Shown piece after piece: positions 1 through 8,119 of a DNA stretch of 64,000 bases (the stretch's first letter is position 1; each line of letters begins with the position of its first letter). The notes under the pieces were generated by a model, which made no database searches, was not told where the DNA came from, and was given only the letters and a program-made list of their open reading frames with translations. Origin of the DNA: a virus; IMG/VR virus record IMGVR_UViG_3300014325_000012, positions 39,453 to 103,452 of that record; one strand, written 5' to 3'. Made by a program: the position numbers and the translations under genes.

Positions 1-1223
1 AAGAAGCCATAAGATCTTTAGAGTACTCCAAACACTTTGAATTAGTTTTGGATGATTGTTATAATACTGTTTTTGACAAGGGCTACGCTCGGGAAGTAGA
101 AAATAGATCACATAACTGTGATTTAATCTTAGCCACTCATGATGAGACACTATATAAGCTTAGGTATAACCCTAAGCTTATAGGTCCATCTATTGACACT
201 ATAGAGGCTTGTAGATTCAAAAATACTACTTATGATAGATTAGAACATACAGGCATGATGCCAAAACAATTCTATAATGGATATCCCCATCCTACATCTG
301 AAGATTATCCGCTATTCATTAAGCCGGTTAATGGTCAAGGGACAAGAGGAAACTATTGTGTCGTTAATAAAGGAGATATGCTGCCTAAATATATAGATGA
401 GTTCTTAATCACTGAATTTCTACCTGGAGTGGAGTACACGGCTGATTGTTTTACAGACAGGCATGGAAAACTACAATTTAAAGCGGTTAGAGAAAGAGCT
501 AAGATAACTAATGGAGTAGCTCATCATACCAAGCTAGCAAATAATGGCTGGAAATTAGACGAAGACCTCAGAACAATTTCTAAGATACTTAATATGAGGG
601 GTGCATGGTTTGCCCAATTTAAAATAGATAAAAATGGTAAGCATAAGCTTATGGAGTGTGCTACTAGGTTTGCTGGTAGTTCTGGATTACATAGGTATAA
701 CAATGTGAACTTAGTGGAATTATCCTTATGGGATAAGCTTGAAAAGGATCAAATTATTTATCCCCAAAAGTTTTGTACAGAGGTAATAAAAACGCCTGGA
801 AAACTAGAGATAAAGTATGTGAACAACCCATTCCCAAAAACTATTTATGTTGACTTGGATGACACCCTGATATTCGACGGACAAATAGATGAGCAACAGG
901 GTAGGAAAGTTGGTGGGCGCTTAAATTTAAGTCTTTGGTCTAAACTATGGAGAAAGAAGATAGAAGGATTCCGTATTATACTTCTTACTAAAAACAATAA
1001 CCCATATAAAACTTTATTGGAAGTAGCTGGCAAGTCCTATAGCCTAGTAATGTCTGTACTGGACGAAATTATCTCAGTAGGACTAGACGAATCCAAAGAC
1101 AGCTATATATGGAACCAGTGTATATTTATAGATGATTCCCATAACCAAAGATTGGGTGTATTAACTATGGAAGATTGTGATAATATTGTTCTATCCCCTA
1201 GGGATGCGGAGGATGTACTATGA
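1..1223 (+). CDS. ATP-grasp ligase fused to HAD-like domain (5' truncated)
   Basis: The frame is open at the left edge (in phase from base 3), so the N-terminus lies outside; 406 residues are visible. The first two thirds look like an ATP-grasp enzyme, which joins a carboxylate to an amine through an acylphosphate: LFIKPVNGQGTRG (about nt 311-350) is the ATP-binding Lys/Gly loop, EFLPGVEYTADCF follows, and LMECATRFAG sits where metal ligands are expected. The last third opens with IYVDLDDTLIF (about nt 843-875), the DxDxT motif of HAD phosphohydrolases, with FIDDS near nt 1130 as the distal acidic motif. The pair would activate and dephosphorylate a small substrate. It overlaps the next gene by 4 bases (ATGA) and belongs to the sugar-modification cluster. 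The family call is good; the substrate is unknown. Confidence 0.8.
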   Translation, partial: EAIRSLEYSKHFELVLDDCYNTVFDKGYAREVENRSHNCDLILATHDETLYKLRYNPKLIGPSIDTIEACRFKNTTYDRLEHTGMMPKQFYNGYPHPTSEDYPLFIKPVNGQGTRGNYCVVNKGDMLPKYIDEFLITEFLPGVEYTADCFTDRHGKLQFKAVRERAKITNGVAHHTKLANNGWKLDEDLRTISKILNMRGAWFAQFKIDKNGKHKLMECATRFAGSSGLHRYNNVNLVELSLWDKLEKDQIIYPQKFCTEVIKTPGKLEIKYVNNPFPKTIYVDLDDTLIFDGQIDEQQGRKVGGRLNLSLWSKLWRKKIEGFRIILLTKNNNPYKTLLEVAGKSYSLVMSVLDEIISVGLDESKDSYIWNQCIFIDDSHNQRLGVLTMEDCDNIVLSPRDAEDVL

Positions 1224-1969
1224 ACAATCCCTTAGTTTCTATATTAAGCTTAAGCTATAACCATGAGAAGTATTTGCCTGACTTCTTTGAGTCTATTCTA
1301 AATCAAACCTATAGACCTATTGAATTAGTACTTTGTAATGATTGTAGTCCGGATAATTCAGAACCTATAATTCAGAATTATCTACCAAAACTAACAAAGA
1401 ACAATATTTCCTATATCTACCTAGTGCCAGGAGGTAATCAAGGATTCTTTAAAAGTTTCGATATGGTGAGAGAAGCAACATCAGGTGAATATATTGCTAC
1501 ACTGGAAACAGATGACTATTACCTACCTACGAAAATTGAAGAGTCTGTAAAGTTTTTACAAAATAACCCACAGTTTGGGGCTATGGCAACTGATATTAAC
1601 AGTTTATGGGAAGATGGAAGATATGAGGAGTATAGCTGGAGGAGGATGGGAATAAACCAAAACGGTAATGAAATACCCTATCCGTACCTTCTCCAAGATA
1701 ATAGAATTTATACCTGTACAGCAGTTTATAAGACGAGTATATTTAACAAGTCACCATTAGATTCAGAATGGGAAAAGAGTGGATACAAGATGGGGGACTA
1801 TCCAAGAGCCTTATGGATAGGAAGAAGACATAAAATAGGTTATTTGGATAAAAATCTCTCTACATATAGAATACATGGGAAGTCAGCTTCTCATAATCCT
1901 GAGACTTATGCTGCTTTTGTAGCGAGCTATTTACAGATTAAAGAAGATGCTAAAGCGGGGAAAATATGA
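1220..1969 (+). CDS. Family 2 glycosyltransferase
   Basis: 249 residues, complete. The N-terminus VSILSLSYNHEKYL, the NDCSPDNS segment (about residues 40-47) and ETDDYYLP (about 96-103) are the nucleotide-sugar binding and DxD-type metal-binding parts of a GT-A, family 2 glycosyltransferase. It would transfer a sugar from a nucleotide donor to a glycan, lipid or protein acceptor. It starts inside the end of the ATP-grasp/HAD gene and its end overlaps the methyltransferase gene by 4 bases, so the cluster is translationally coupled. No membrane segment is seen; it is probably cytoplasmic. The acceptor (phage virion, phage DNA or host surface) cannot be told. Confidence 0.85.
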   Translation: MNNPLVSILSLSYNHEKYLPDFFESILNQTYRPIELVLCNDCSPDNSEPIIQNYLPKLTKNNISYIYLVPGGNQGFFKSFDMVREATSGEYIATLETDDYYLPTKIEESVKFLQNNPQFGAMATDINSLWEDGRYEEYSWRRMGINQNGNEIPYPYLLQDNRIYTCTAVYKTSIFNKSPLDSEWEKSGYKMGDYPRALWIGRRHKIGYLDKNLSTYRIHGKSASHNPETYAAFVASYLQIKEDAKAGKI

Positions 1970-2688
1970 GCTTATATTTAGAACTACTTAAAAAGATACT
2001 GGTAAACTCTATTTACGAGGATGTTAGTATTCATCCAGGACATGATGGTAGTACCCATTATAACCATTTAAGAGCTACTGGAGATGACTGGCCTAGACAG
2101 GCCCATACTATGATAGGAAGAAAGAGGTTAGATAACCTTCACTACTGTCTAAGAACTATAACTAGCGATATGATCCCTGGACACATAATAGAAACTGGGG
2201 TATTTAGGGGAGGCACTTGTATATTTGTAGCAGGATTCCTAAAGCAGTTGGAATCAGACAGACTTGTTTATGTAGCAGACTCATTTGCCGGATTCCCGGG
2301 TGGTAGAGAAGAGGATAAGGGGGATCAGTGCCTGACTCAAAATCACTATTTCTCTGTATCCAGAAAACAAGTAGAGGATAATTTTAAAAAATATGACTTA
2401 CTCACTCCTAATGTGGTATTTTTAGAGGGTTGGTTTAGTGATACACTCCCAACTCTTAATGGACCATTTGCAATTTTAAGACTAGATGGAGATATGTATA
2501 GCTCAACAATGGACGCCTTAGTTAACTTATATCCTAAGTTAAATAGCGGAGGATTCTGTATAGTAGACGATTATAAGTCTCATCCAAGTTGCAAAAGGGC
2601 AGTGGATGAATATAGATCTGCAAATGGAATAACCGGACCAATAATAGAAATAGATAATCAAGGAATATTTTGGAGGGAAACTAGATGA
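1966..2688 (+). CDS. TylF-like O-methyltransferase
   Basis: 240 residues. It resembles the TylF/macrocin O-methyltransferase family of SAM-dependent enzymes that methylate sugar hydroxyls: IGRKRLDNLHYCL, then IETGVFRGGTCIF (the SAM-binding glycine loop, about residues 70-82), VYVADSFAGFPGG, LRLDGDMYSSTMDAL and FCIVDDYKSH (metal and catalytic acidic residues, about 165-205). Start ATG overlaps the upstream stop. Its place between two glycosyltransferase-like genes supports a role in decorating a glycan. Confidence 0.85.
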   Translation: MSLYLELLKKILVNSIYEDVSIHPGHDGSTHYNHLRATGDDWPRQAHTMIGRKRLDNLHYCLRTITSDMIPGHIIETGVFRGGTCIFVAGFLKQLESDRLVYVADSFAGFPGGREEDKGDQCLTQNHYFSVSRKQVEDNFKKYDLLTPNVVFLEGWFSDTLPTLNGPFAILRLDGDMYSSTMDALVNLYPKLNSGGFCIVDDYKSHPSCKRAVDEYRSANGITGPIIEIDNQGIFWRETR

Positions 2689-3365
2689 TACATGTGTATG
2701 CTTTATGTTACTGGATTTTACCTTATGCACAAACTACTATAGATAATATGTTAGAGAATGCTTCAGAGCCGTTAAATATAACCGTGGTGGAGGGAAGAAG
2801 CCATAATTCTTCCCATTTTCTGGATTGGGCTAAAGATTATTTGAATCAAGGAAAAATTCAAAGATTTATTAGGGCTGATCAAAACTGTAAAGGTTCCGGA
2901 TTACTCTATGCCTTCGATAATTACCCGCCAGATAATAGTGAAGACTTCTGCATATTCACTGATTTGGATTTACTTGTACCTAAAGGATGTGATTGGATAG
3001 GTCAGACAAGACAAGCTATGAAAGTAGGCGCTGTTTCTGGATTTCAGTTAAGCTCTGAAAACTACGTGAGCCCCAATTGGGGGTGGCATGAAAATGAACA
3101 ATCCTTTGGCAATTGGCATATGGGAATAAAAATAAATGCTGTAAAGTCCTACCCAAGACAATTAAGTTTTCAAGACCATTTAATGATAGGGCATGCCATG
3201 AACTATGGTCCCAGAATCCAAATAAAGACTAGAATATATCATCAGGGATGGGATGCCTGGAAAACTGACCCTAAGTATTGGGAAGCAAAACTAGCTAATA
3301 TGGACTGGCAGAGTGGTAGTACAATTCCAACTACTTACCAAACCTTTACCAAGGAGAATATTTAA
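2685..3365 (+). CDS. Glycosyltransferase-like protein (GT-A fold)
   Basis: 226 residues. The N-terminal beta-alpha start (MIHVYALCYWILPYAQTTID), the ITVVEGRSHNSS segment and CIFTDLDLLVPKG (about residues 88-100, a DxD-like metal-binding motif) suggest a GT-A glycosyltransferase. The C-terminal half is rich in aromatic residues and His (GWHENEQSFGNWHMGI, YHQGWDAW), as in acceptor-binding regions. It overlaps its upstream neighbour by 4 bases and the HNH gene downstream by 1. Less certain than the family 2 member because the N-terminal motif is atypical. Confidence 0.6.
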   Translation: MIHVYALCYWILPYAQTTIDNMLENASEPLNITVVEGRSHNSSHFLDWAKDYLNQGKIQRFIRADQNCKGSGLLYAFDNYPPDNSEDFCIFTDLDLLVPKGCDWIGQTRQAMKVGAVSGFQLSSENYVSPNWGWHENEQSFGNWHMGIKINAVKSYPRQLSFQDHLMIGHAMNYGPRIQIKTRIYHQGWDAWKTDPKYWEAKLANMDWQSGSTIPTTYQTFTKENI

Positions 3366-3865
3366 TGGTATTCTACGGACGAAAATACTATAGAAGCCCA
3401 TTGGTAGGTCTTGTCTGTGATAATTGTGGAAAACCTTTTGAATTAAAGCTGTTTCACTATAATATAAAACTTAGAAGGGGCAATAAGAAGTTTTATTGTT
3501 GCTTTAAGTGTGGTAGACAAGCCCCTAAGAAAGAAGAAACTACAGAGATTATGTTCTGGTCAAAGGTAGATAAAACCCCAGGCCTAGGTCCTGATGGTAG
3601 TTGTTGGGAATGGAGAGGGGCTATTCAAGGAAGGGGATATGGTACACTCTATATAATAGAGACAAGGAAGACTAGCCAGGCCCATAGATATAGTTATGAG
3701 TTGCATAAAGGACCTATTAGTACTGATCTTAACATACTACATTCTTGTGATAACAGGAAATGCGTTAATCCAAATCACTTATCAGAAGGTACACAAAAAG
3801 ATAATGTACATGATATGATGAGTAAAAATAGAGGGTACTGGCAAAAAGGAATAAACTTACTATGA
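3365..3865 (+). CDS. HNH homing-type endonuclease
   Basis: 166 residues. An N-terminal zinc-knuckle (CDNCGKPF and CCFKCGRQ) is followed by WEWRGAIQGRGYGTL, the SQAHRYSYELHKG segment and LHSCDNRKCVNPNHLSEGT, which together form the HNH_3 nuclease core (about residues 75-150). Such free-standing endonucleases cut DNA at specific sites and spread between phages. It sits between sugar-modification genes to which it is functionally unrelated, with 1-base and 4-base overlaps, so it has been fitted neatly into the operon. Confidence 0.88.
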   Translation: MVFYGRKYYRSPLVGLVCDNCGKPFELKLFHYNIKLRRGNKKFYCCFKCGRQAPKKEETTEIMFWSKVDKTPGLGPDGSCWEWRGAIQGRGYGTLYIIETRKTSQAHRYSYELHKGPISTDLNILHSCDNRKCVNPNHLSEGTQKDNVHDMMSKNRGYWQKGINLL

Positions 3866-4398
3866 AAATACATCTTGGATGTAATAATGACATTAGAGAA
3901 GGATTTATAAACATCGACTTGGTAGATAAAGTAGATCCTAACTATATACAATGGGACCTTAGAAAAGGGTTGCCAGACTCAATCAGAGACGTAGAACTTG
4001 TATATAGCTCACACGTATTGGAGCATCTGATGTATGATGACTGCTTAACTCTACTAACGGACTGCTTTAATAGGATGAGAAGGGGTGGAATAATTAGGAC
4101 ATCTATGCCTGATTTTATAAAAACATTTAGGGCTTATATAGATAATGACTTAGATTGGTTTAATGAGCTATGGTATGTTAAACCACAAAATATAACTGGT
4201 TTCGTTAACGCTTCCATATATCAATACTCAGATGGAGTAAATGAACATAAGTGTATATGGAGTGCTAGGGACTTTATTAAGACTTTAGAAGGTGTGGGTT
4301 TCACTAATTGTAGGGAGGTAGAATTTGATGAGAATTATGATCCAGTAGACCCAATTAGGAGGAAGTATAGTTTCTACGTACAGGCGGAAAAGCCCTAA
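3862..4398 (+). CDS. Class I SAM-dependent methyltransferase
   Basis: 178 residues. IHLGCNNDIREGFINIDL (residues 3-20) is the SAM-binding motif I and acidic loop; LVYSSHVLEHL (about 46-56) is the methyltransferase_11 type motif; RMRRGGIIRTSMPD is the motif before the final strands. Target unknown, but the context suggests a sugar or nucleotide-sugar. Its 3' end runs 44 bases into the 3' end of the convergent DegT gene. Confidence 0.82.
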   Translation: MKIHLGCNNDIREGFINIDLVDKVDPNYIQWDLRKGLPDSIRDVELVYSSHVLEHLMYDDCLTLLTDCFNRMRRGGIIRTSMPDFIKTFRAYIDNDLDWFNELWYVKPQNITGFVNASIYQYSDGVNEHKCIWSARDFIKTLEGVGFTNCREVEFDENYDPVDPIRRKYSFYVQAEKP

Positions 4399-5419
4399 TA
4401 GTTCGACATATATACTTAACGTCCTCCTCAGTAATAGTCAGACCAGTAGGTAATTGAAATATCCTCTTACTATAGTGGTCTGTTTTAGGTAGCTCCACCT
4501 TCTTCTTGTGTGGAGCTACCTTGTGTATTGGGAAAAAATAAGTTCTAGCAAATATTTTATGTTGATGTAAGTAATGCATAAGGTGGTCTCTTAATAAGGA
4601 GTCAACCTCACAAACTATATAAGAGTAGTTACTTCTCTCCACATTCGGAGTTTTAAGACTAACCCAGCCAGGTAAATACTTCCTATACCATTGATATACT
4701 GAAAAATAATGATCAAGAATTGGCTCTCTATGCTCAATTTGGGTAAATATAGAGGCGGCGGATATCTCATTCATTTTTGTATTAGTTCCAGAAGTAACTA
4801 ACTTACCTTCTATACCCTTATGTTCGTGGTCATAACCAAAATTTCTATGCCACCTAAGTCTTCTAGCTATAGTTTCATCATTAGTAACTATAACACCACC
4901 TTCAAAACCTCCAAACTCTTTAGTTGGATGAAAAGAAAATACAGCCATATCCCCCTCTAAGCCTTCGTAACTCAGGAAAGCATGGGCAGAGTCTCTAATA
5001 ATAGTTAAGTGTTCACTATTGAACTTGGGAACAACTCCACCAAACAAATCTACTGGCATAACTGCCACAGTACCCTTGGAGAAAAAGTTTTCATTGAAGG
5101 ACATAAGGAAATTGTCATCTATGTCACAATAAATAGGGGTGTTTTGGGTGTTTTCTATTGCATTAATACTACCTACAAAAGTAAAGGAAGGAACTACTAC
5201 CCCACCTTTGAAGAAACCTAAGCACATCTCCAACCCCATAGTAGCATTAGATATAGCTATTGCGTGTTCAACATTAATGACCTTTTGTACTTCCTCTTCC
5301 AACTTTTCAACATAAGGTCCGTTATTGGAAAATCTATGGGAATCCAATATTTCACCCACTCTATGGAGAAAAAGGTCTTTGTTGTATATGGTAGGTTTTC
5401 CAACATAAAATTCTTTCAT
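4355..5419 (-). CDS. DegT/DnrJ/EryC1/StrS-family aminotransferase
   Basis: 354 residues, minus strand. A PLP-dependent sugar aminotransferase: IAISNATMGLEMCLGFF (about residues 54-70), VVVPSFTFVGSINAIE (75-90), IYCDIDD, IRDSAHAF with Asp143 that contacts the PLP ring, and FSFHPTKEFGGFEGG with the Schiff-base Lys167. Length is near the family's usual 370. These enzymes make amino-sugars such as the nucleotide-linked sugars of O-antigen or capsule. It is the only member of the cluster on the minus strand; it is divergent from the small gene at 5503, so nt 5420-5502 must hold promoters for both directions. Confidence 0.9.
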   Translation of the reverse strand: MKEFYVGKPTIYNKDLFLHRVGEILDSHRFSNNGPYVEKLEEEVQKVINVEHAIAISNATMGLEMCLGFFKGGVVVPSFTFVGSINAIENTQNTPIYCDIDDNFLMSFNENFFSKGTVAVMPVDLFGGVVPKFNSEHLTIIRDSAHAFLSYEGLEGDMAVFSFHPTKEFGGFEGGVIVTNDETIARRLRWHRNFGYDHEHKGIEGKLVTSGTNTKMNEISAASIFTQIEHREPILDHYFSVYQWYRKYLPGWVSLKTPNVERSNYSYIVCEVDSLLRDHLMHYLHQHKIFARTYFFPIHKVAPHKKKVELPKTDHYSKRIFQLPTGLTITEEDVKYICRTIRAFPPVRRNYTSS

Positions 5420-5502
5420 ATCAGTATTATATAATGCTTAAGTATAAATAATTATAGTATTTACAATGTTATTATAAATATAAGATACGAATAGGAGGTA
5501 CT

Positions 5503-5670
5503 ATGGGTGGATTTATAAGTGAGGCAGAAGAAGCAATAAGACTCCTCAAAGAAGAACTAGATAGAAAAAATAAAGAAATAGAAGAACTTAAATCTCGGTT
5601 GCGAACAAATACAAGAAGAAATACAGGAAATGCAGAATTTCGTAGGTACTTAAACGAGTTAACTCCATAG
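5503..5670 (+). CDS. Small coiled-coil protein, 55 aa
   Basis: Start ATG follows AGGAGG at 5493-5498. The product begins MGGFISEAEEAIRLLKEELD and continues as a charged helix with heptad spacing, then ends in a basic tail. No family recognised. It opens the rightward block that leads through the tRNA into the virion genes. Two TATAAATA-like sequences lie upstream (about 5442 and 5473) and could be promoter elements. Confidence 0.7.
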   Translation: MGGFISEAEEAIRLLKEELDRKNKEIEELKSRLRTNTRRNTGNAEFRRYLNELTP

Positions 5671-5678
5671 GAGGAAAG

Positions 5679-5960
5679 ATGGATCAAATTCCAATAGTGG
5701 ATAATATCCCTGAAGATTGGTTGGAGGACTTACTAATCCCACCTAAAATCTCAGTTACTCATAGAGATGAACAGTACATGTACGGAGAGTTAGATATAAA
5801 ATCTTCGGATATATTAATAGCAAAGAAAAATCTAGAAACAAACAGAACTAAAGAATATATGAAAGCCATAGAACAGGTAGAGTTAGATGGGTGGGAGTAT
5901 CTTTCCTTTAAAACAAGCGGAGATGGTATCCAGGTAAGGAAGTACAGGAAGAAAGTATAA
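5679..5960 (+). CDS. Hypothetical protein, 93 aa
   Basis: Start ATG with AGGAGGAAAG directly upstream. Acidic N-terminal half and basic C-terminal tail (VRKYRKKV). GDGIQVRKYRKK at the end resembles small phage proteins with a beta-hairpin. No recognised domain. It sits 9 bases before the tRNA gene and after the coiled-coil gene in one transcription unit. Confidence 0.7.
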   Translation: MDQIPIVDNIPEDWLEDLLIPPKISVTHRDEQYMYGELDIKSSDILIAKKNLETNRTKEYMKAIEQVELDGWEYLSFKTSGDGIQVRKYRKKV

Positions 5961-5969
5961 TTAAGTTAT

Positions 5970-6046
5970 GTCCCGGTAGCTCAGTGGACAGAGCACTACT
6001 TATCCGAATTTAGAGGTCGTTGGTTCAAATCCAACTCGGGATTCCA
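5970..6046 (+). tRNA. tRNA-Arg-like gene with expanded anticodon loop (possible UCCG four-base anticodon)
   Basis: A 77-nt cloverleaf with encoded CCA. Acceptor stem 5970-5976 pairs with 6036-6042; D stem GCTC (5979-5982) pairs with GAGC (5991-5994); T stem GTTGG (6019-6023) pairs with CCAAC (6031-6035) around loop TTCAAAT; variable loop AGGTC as in bacterial tRNA-Arg. The anticodon arm (5996-6013) has 18 nt, one more than normal. CTA pairs with TAG, two pyrimidine mismatches follow, and the loop reads TATCCGAA: 8 nt. With TA before and AA after, TCCG is centred as in known +1 suppressor tRNAs and would read CGGA; read as a triplet it is CCG (Arg, codon CGG). Odd points: weak anticodon stem and A instead of U at position 33. 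It could also be a decaying tRNA. Confidence 0.8.
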
Positions 6047-6067
6047 GCCTTACAAGGAGATCAGAAT

Positions 6068-6175
6068 ATGGCAAAGAAGAAACCAAAGTCCAAAGGTACT
6101 GGACAACACGGCAATAAGTATGAACAGGCCCCTAAGGGTCCTAAACCTGCTAATAAAAAGAAGAAAAGTAAATAG
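6068..6175 (+). CDS. Very small basic protein, 35 aa
   Basis: Start ATG after AAGGAGA (6054-6060). The product begins MAKKKPKSKGTGQHGNKYEQ and ends in a run of Lys (KKKKSK). Almost entirely Lys, Gly and Pro, so probably disordered and nucleic-acid binding. A terminator hairpin follows about 100 bases downstream. No homologue recognised. Confidence 0.6.
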   Translation: MAKKKPKSKGTGQHGNKYEQAPKGPKPANKKKKSK

Positions 6176-6270
6176 TATAATAAATATTAGGACTGGGTAG
6201 TAAGGGCTTCCCCTCATAAAATATATAACCAGTCCATCCTCTTCCTTAATGCTCATATCAACCACACATC

Positions 6271-6300
6271 AGGCTACTTTAATTAGTAGCCTTTTATTTT
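6271..6300 (+). terminator. Rho-independent terminator
   Basis: Perfect stem AGGCTACT/AGTAGCCT (6271-6292, loop TTAATT) followed by CTTTTATTTT. It closes the tRNA/small gene unit before the virion genes. Confidence 0.75.
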
Positions 6301-6308
6301 GTTATAAT
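6300..6308 (+). promoter_or_regulatory. Extended -10 promoter candidate (TGTTATAAT)
   Basis: TGnTATAAT directly after the terminator and about 25 bases before the start at 6334. No -35 hexamer at the normal distance. The same TG-n-TAtnAT form stands before the genes at 7385, 8120 and 17128. Confidence 0.45.
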
Positions 6309-6333
6309 GAGGAGTGTAATTAGGGAGAGTATT

Positions 6334-6843
6334 ATGCCATCATTTAAGATTACGATTGGTGTTCCTTATATTTATGTATATAAAATTACCGGAAAGGAAG
6401 AAAGTGAGGATTTTATCAACACACAATGCTTTAAAGAGCTAACTCCTACGACAGGACCTATCCATCTAAAGGAGTCTTGGAGTAAATCTAATAAGACTAC
6501 AACTACTCTTACTTTTGATGTTTTATCTACTAATACGGATAGTTTTTTACATGCCGGAGATATAGTATCACTATTCATAGCTATGCCTCCAGATTGTGAT
6601 GGGGAGCAAGAAGTACTGTATACAAAATTTGCTTTAGTTAAGGAAATACAACATGTTTTATCTACTAAATTAACAACAGAATACTACAGCTACGAGATTA
6701 TCTTTTCTAAGGATAGCTTTGTAGAAATGGATGAAACCTCAGAGGGGGTATGGGTTAGACTTAATAATGGACCGGATTTCTTCATTGACACAGAAACTAA
6801 AGAACGTTACCATAGTATGAGAAACCAACATGCCAACCAATAG
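6334..6843 (+). CDS. Putative virion/tail protein, 169 aa
   Basis: A longer frame from ATG 6307 exists, but AGGGAG at 6323-6328 places the ribosome at ATG 6334 (MPSFKITIGVPYIYVYKITG). Beta-rich, Thr-rich sequence with no known motif. First gene of the virion block; its size equals that of the next gene, with which it overlaps by 14 bases. Probably a tail or neck component, by position only. Confidence 0.65.
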   Translation: MPSFKITIGVPYIYVYKITGKEESEDFINTQCFKELTPTTGPIHLKESWSKSNKTTTTLTFDVLSTNTDSFLHAGDIVSLFIAMPPDCDGEQEVLYTKFALVKEIQHVLSTKLTTEYYSYEIIFSKDSFVEMDETSEGVWVRLNNGPDFFIDTETKERYHSMRNQHANQ

Positions 6844-7339
6844 AATACAGATAGGACCTTTTGCGGCGTTCTACATAGGAGATTATGGTGGGAGTGATGT
6901 ACTTACACAAATACTACCTCTAAATACCGGGCCTATAACAGTGGTGGATGACGTGCCAGAACAATACGAACCTGTTGTGGATAATAGTGTTCAATCTGGA
7001 TTAAGGAAGGTTACTATTAATTTATCTTTCTACACAGATGACCAAATAATCATTAATTTAGCCAGAGGGCTATTAGTTGGGGAGACGGATAAATCTGTAG
7101 GTAGCCCATTTGCTCAGTATGTTCTCTTAATGGCTTACCCTGATGAAACAGCCTACTCCTCTGTTCTTCTACAAAAATGCTATACTGTAAAACACTTATC
7201 CGCTAATTATGAAAAGACTGCACCAACCAAAATAGATTTACAATTTGTAGCTACAAATAGAAATAGATTTAACTCCTTAATTAATATAGACACATTAGAT
7301 AATATAGCTACAATTTTAGGTTCGCGTAGCCCTGTGTAA
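6830..7339 (+). CDS. Putative tail protein, 169 aa
   Basis: MPTNRIQIGPFAAFYIGDYG start, overlapping the upstream gene by 14 bases. Features LRKVTINLSFYTDDQIIINLARGL and KIDLQFVATNRN; mixed alpha/beta, reminiscent of tail-tube or tail-terminator proteins that precede assembly chaperones and the tape measure. No motif is decisive. Confidence 0.6.
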   Translation: MPTNRIQIGPFAAFYIGDYGGSDVLTQILPLNTGPITVVDDVPEQYEPVVDNSVQSGLRKVTINLSFYTDDQIIINLARGLLVGETDKSVGSPFAQYVLLMAYPDETAYSSVLLQKCYTVKHLSANYEKTAPTKIDLQFVATNRNRFNSLINIDTLDNIATILGSRSPV

Positions 7340-7342
7340 TTG

Positions 7343-7351
7343 TGCTATACT
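7343..7351 (+). promoter_or_regulatory. Extended -10 promoter candidate (TGCTATACT)
   Basis: TGnTATACT in the 45-base gap before the frameshifted gene at 7385. Downstream bases AAAGTAGT also follow a TATAAT at 27282, a second hint of a shared promoter type. Confidence 0.35.
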
Positions 7352-7384
7352 AAAGTAGTAAAACTTGTAAATAGGAGTTATTGA

Positions 7385-7853
7385 ATGGCTGTAGTTATGA
7401 AAATTGGTCCAGTTGCTATTGGGAGCCAAAGGTTAATTATTAGTTGTAGTGATTTTACATATGATAAAGTAGAATCTTTAAGGGAAGCCGTTGCTGAAAT
7501 TAGACGGAAGCCATTCCATATTCTCTAAGTACCCTATGGACGAAGGGGAAAAAAGAGAAGCATGGCGCACTCGTGTAGAACCTCTTATGGAAGCTGATAT
7601 GGTTAGAAAGGATGGAGAAACACCCATAGATCACCTTAAGAGAATGTTTGAACTCAAGTCGGACGCACATGAAATGGCACCTGAAATCATTAATGCTATT
7701 TGTGACACATTTGGACTTAAAGAAGTTAATAGGGATGATTTTAAGAAGGCTAATTGGCTAGAAGCCAAGAGTTTTATATTTGATACTTTGAATCTAATGG
7801 ACATACCAGCAGATGATTATAGTCCTAAACGCCCAGTAGGAACTAACGCTTAA
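7385..7853 (+). CDS. Putative tail assembly protein expressed by +1 frameshift at CGGA (155 aa)
   Basis: ATG 7385 has AGGAG at 7373-7377 and encodes MAVVMKIGPVAIGSQRLIIS onward; the zero frame stops after 47 residues at TAA 7526-7528. The +1 frame, closed upstream by TAA at 7479, continues to 7853 with a good protein (begins SHSIFSKYPMDEGEK, ends PKRPVGTNA) but has no ribosome binding site of its own. The frames can join only between 7482 and 7528. CGG at 7505 followed by A, read as a four-base codon CGGA, joins them to 155 residues (40 + Arg + 114). Genes just ahead of the tape measure often use programmed frameshifting for tail assembly chaperones, though normally -1. A sequencing indel is the alternative. 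Confidence 0.65.
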
Positions 7854-7855
7854 CA

Positions 7856-8083
7856 ATGTCAGGTTATGAGGAGTTTAATGAAAAAGATTTGATAACCCAT
7901 AGACTAGCCTCCGCTTATGGGTGGACGTATAAACAAATCTGGCATGAAACTCCTTATACAACAATTAAAGCCTTGTGTAAGATATTGGATAAACTAGAAA
8001 AAGACCAGGATAGATTTGTAAGTCCAATAGAAGCCGCTATATTTAAATGTCTACTACGTATGTACCCACCTAAGAAGGACTAA
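7856..8083 (+). CDS. Hypothetical tail-region protein, 75 aa
   Basis: Starts 3 bases after the frameshifted gene stops. Helical sequence (GWTYKQIWHETPYTTIKALC, VSPIEAAIFKCLLRMYPPKKD). Its place between a chaperone-like gene and the tape measure suggests a tail assembly helper. Not recognised as a family. Confidence 0.65.
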   Translation: MSGYEEFNEKDLITHRLASAYGWTYKQIWHETPYTTIKALCKILDKLEKDQDRFVSPIEAAIFKCLLRMYPPKKD

Positions 8084-8090
8084 TAAAACC

Positions 8091-8099
8091 TGCTATTAT
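8091..8099 (+). promoter_or_regulatory. Extended -10 promoter candidate (TGCTATTAT)
   Basis: TGnTATTAT in the short gap before the GTG-start gene at 8120; overlapping TATAAT follows at 8098. Confidence 0.35.
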
Positions 8100-8119
8100 A
8101 TAATAGGAGGACTTATTAA

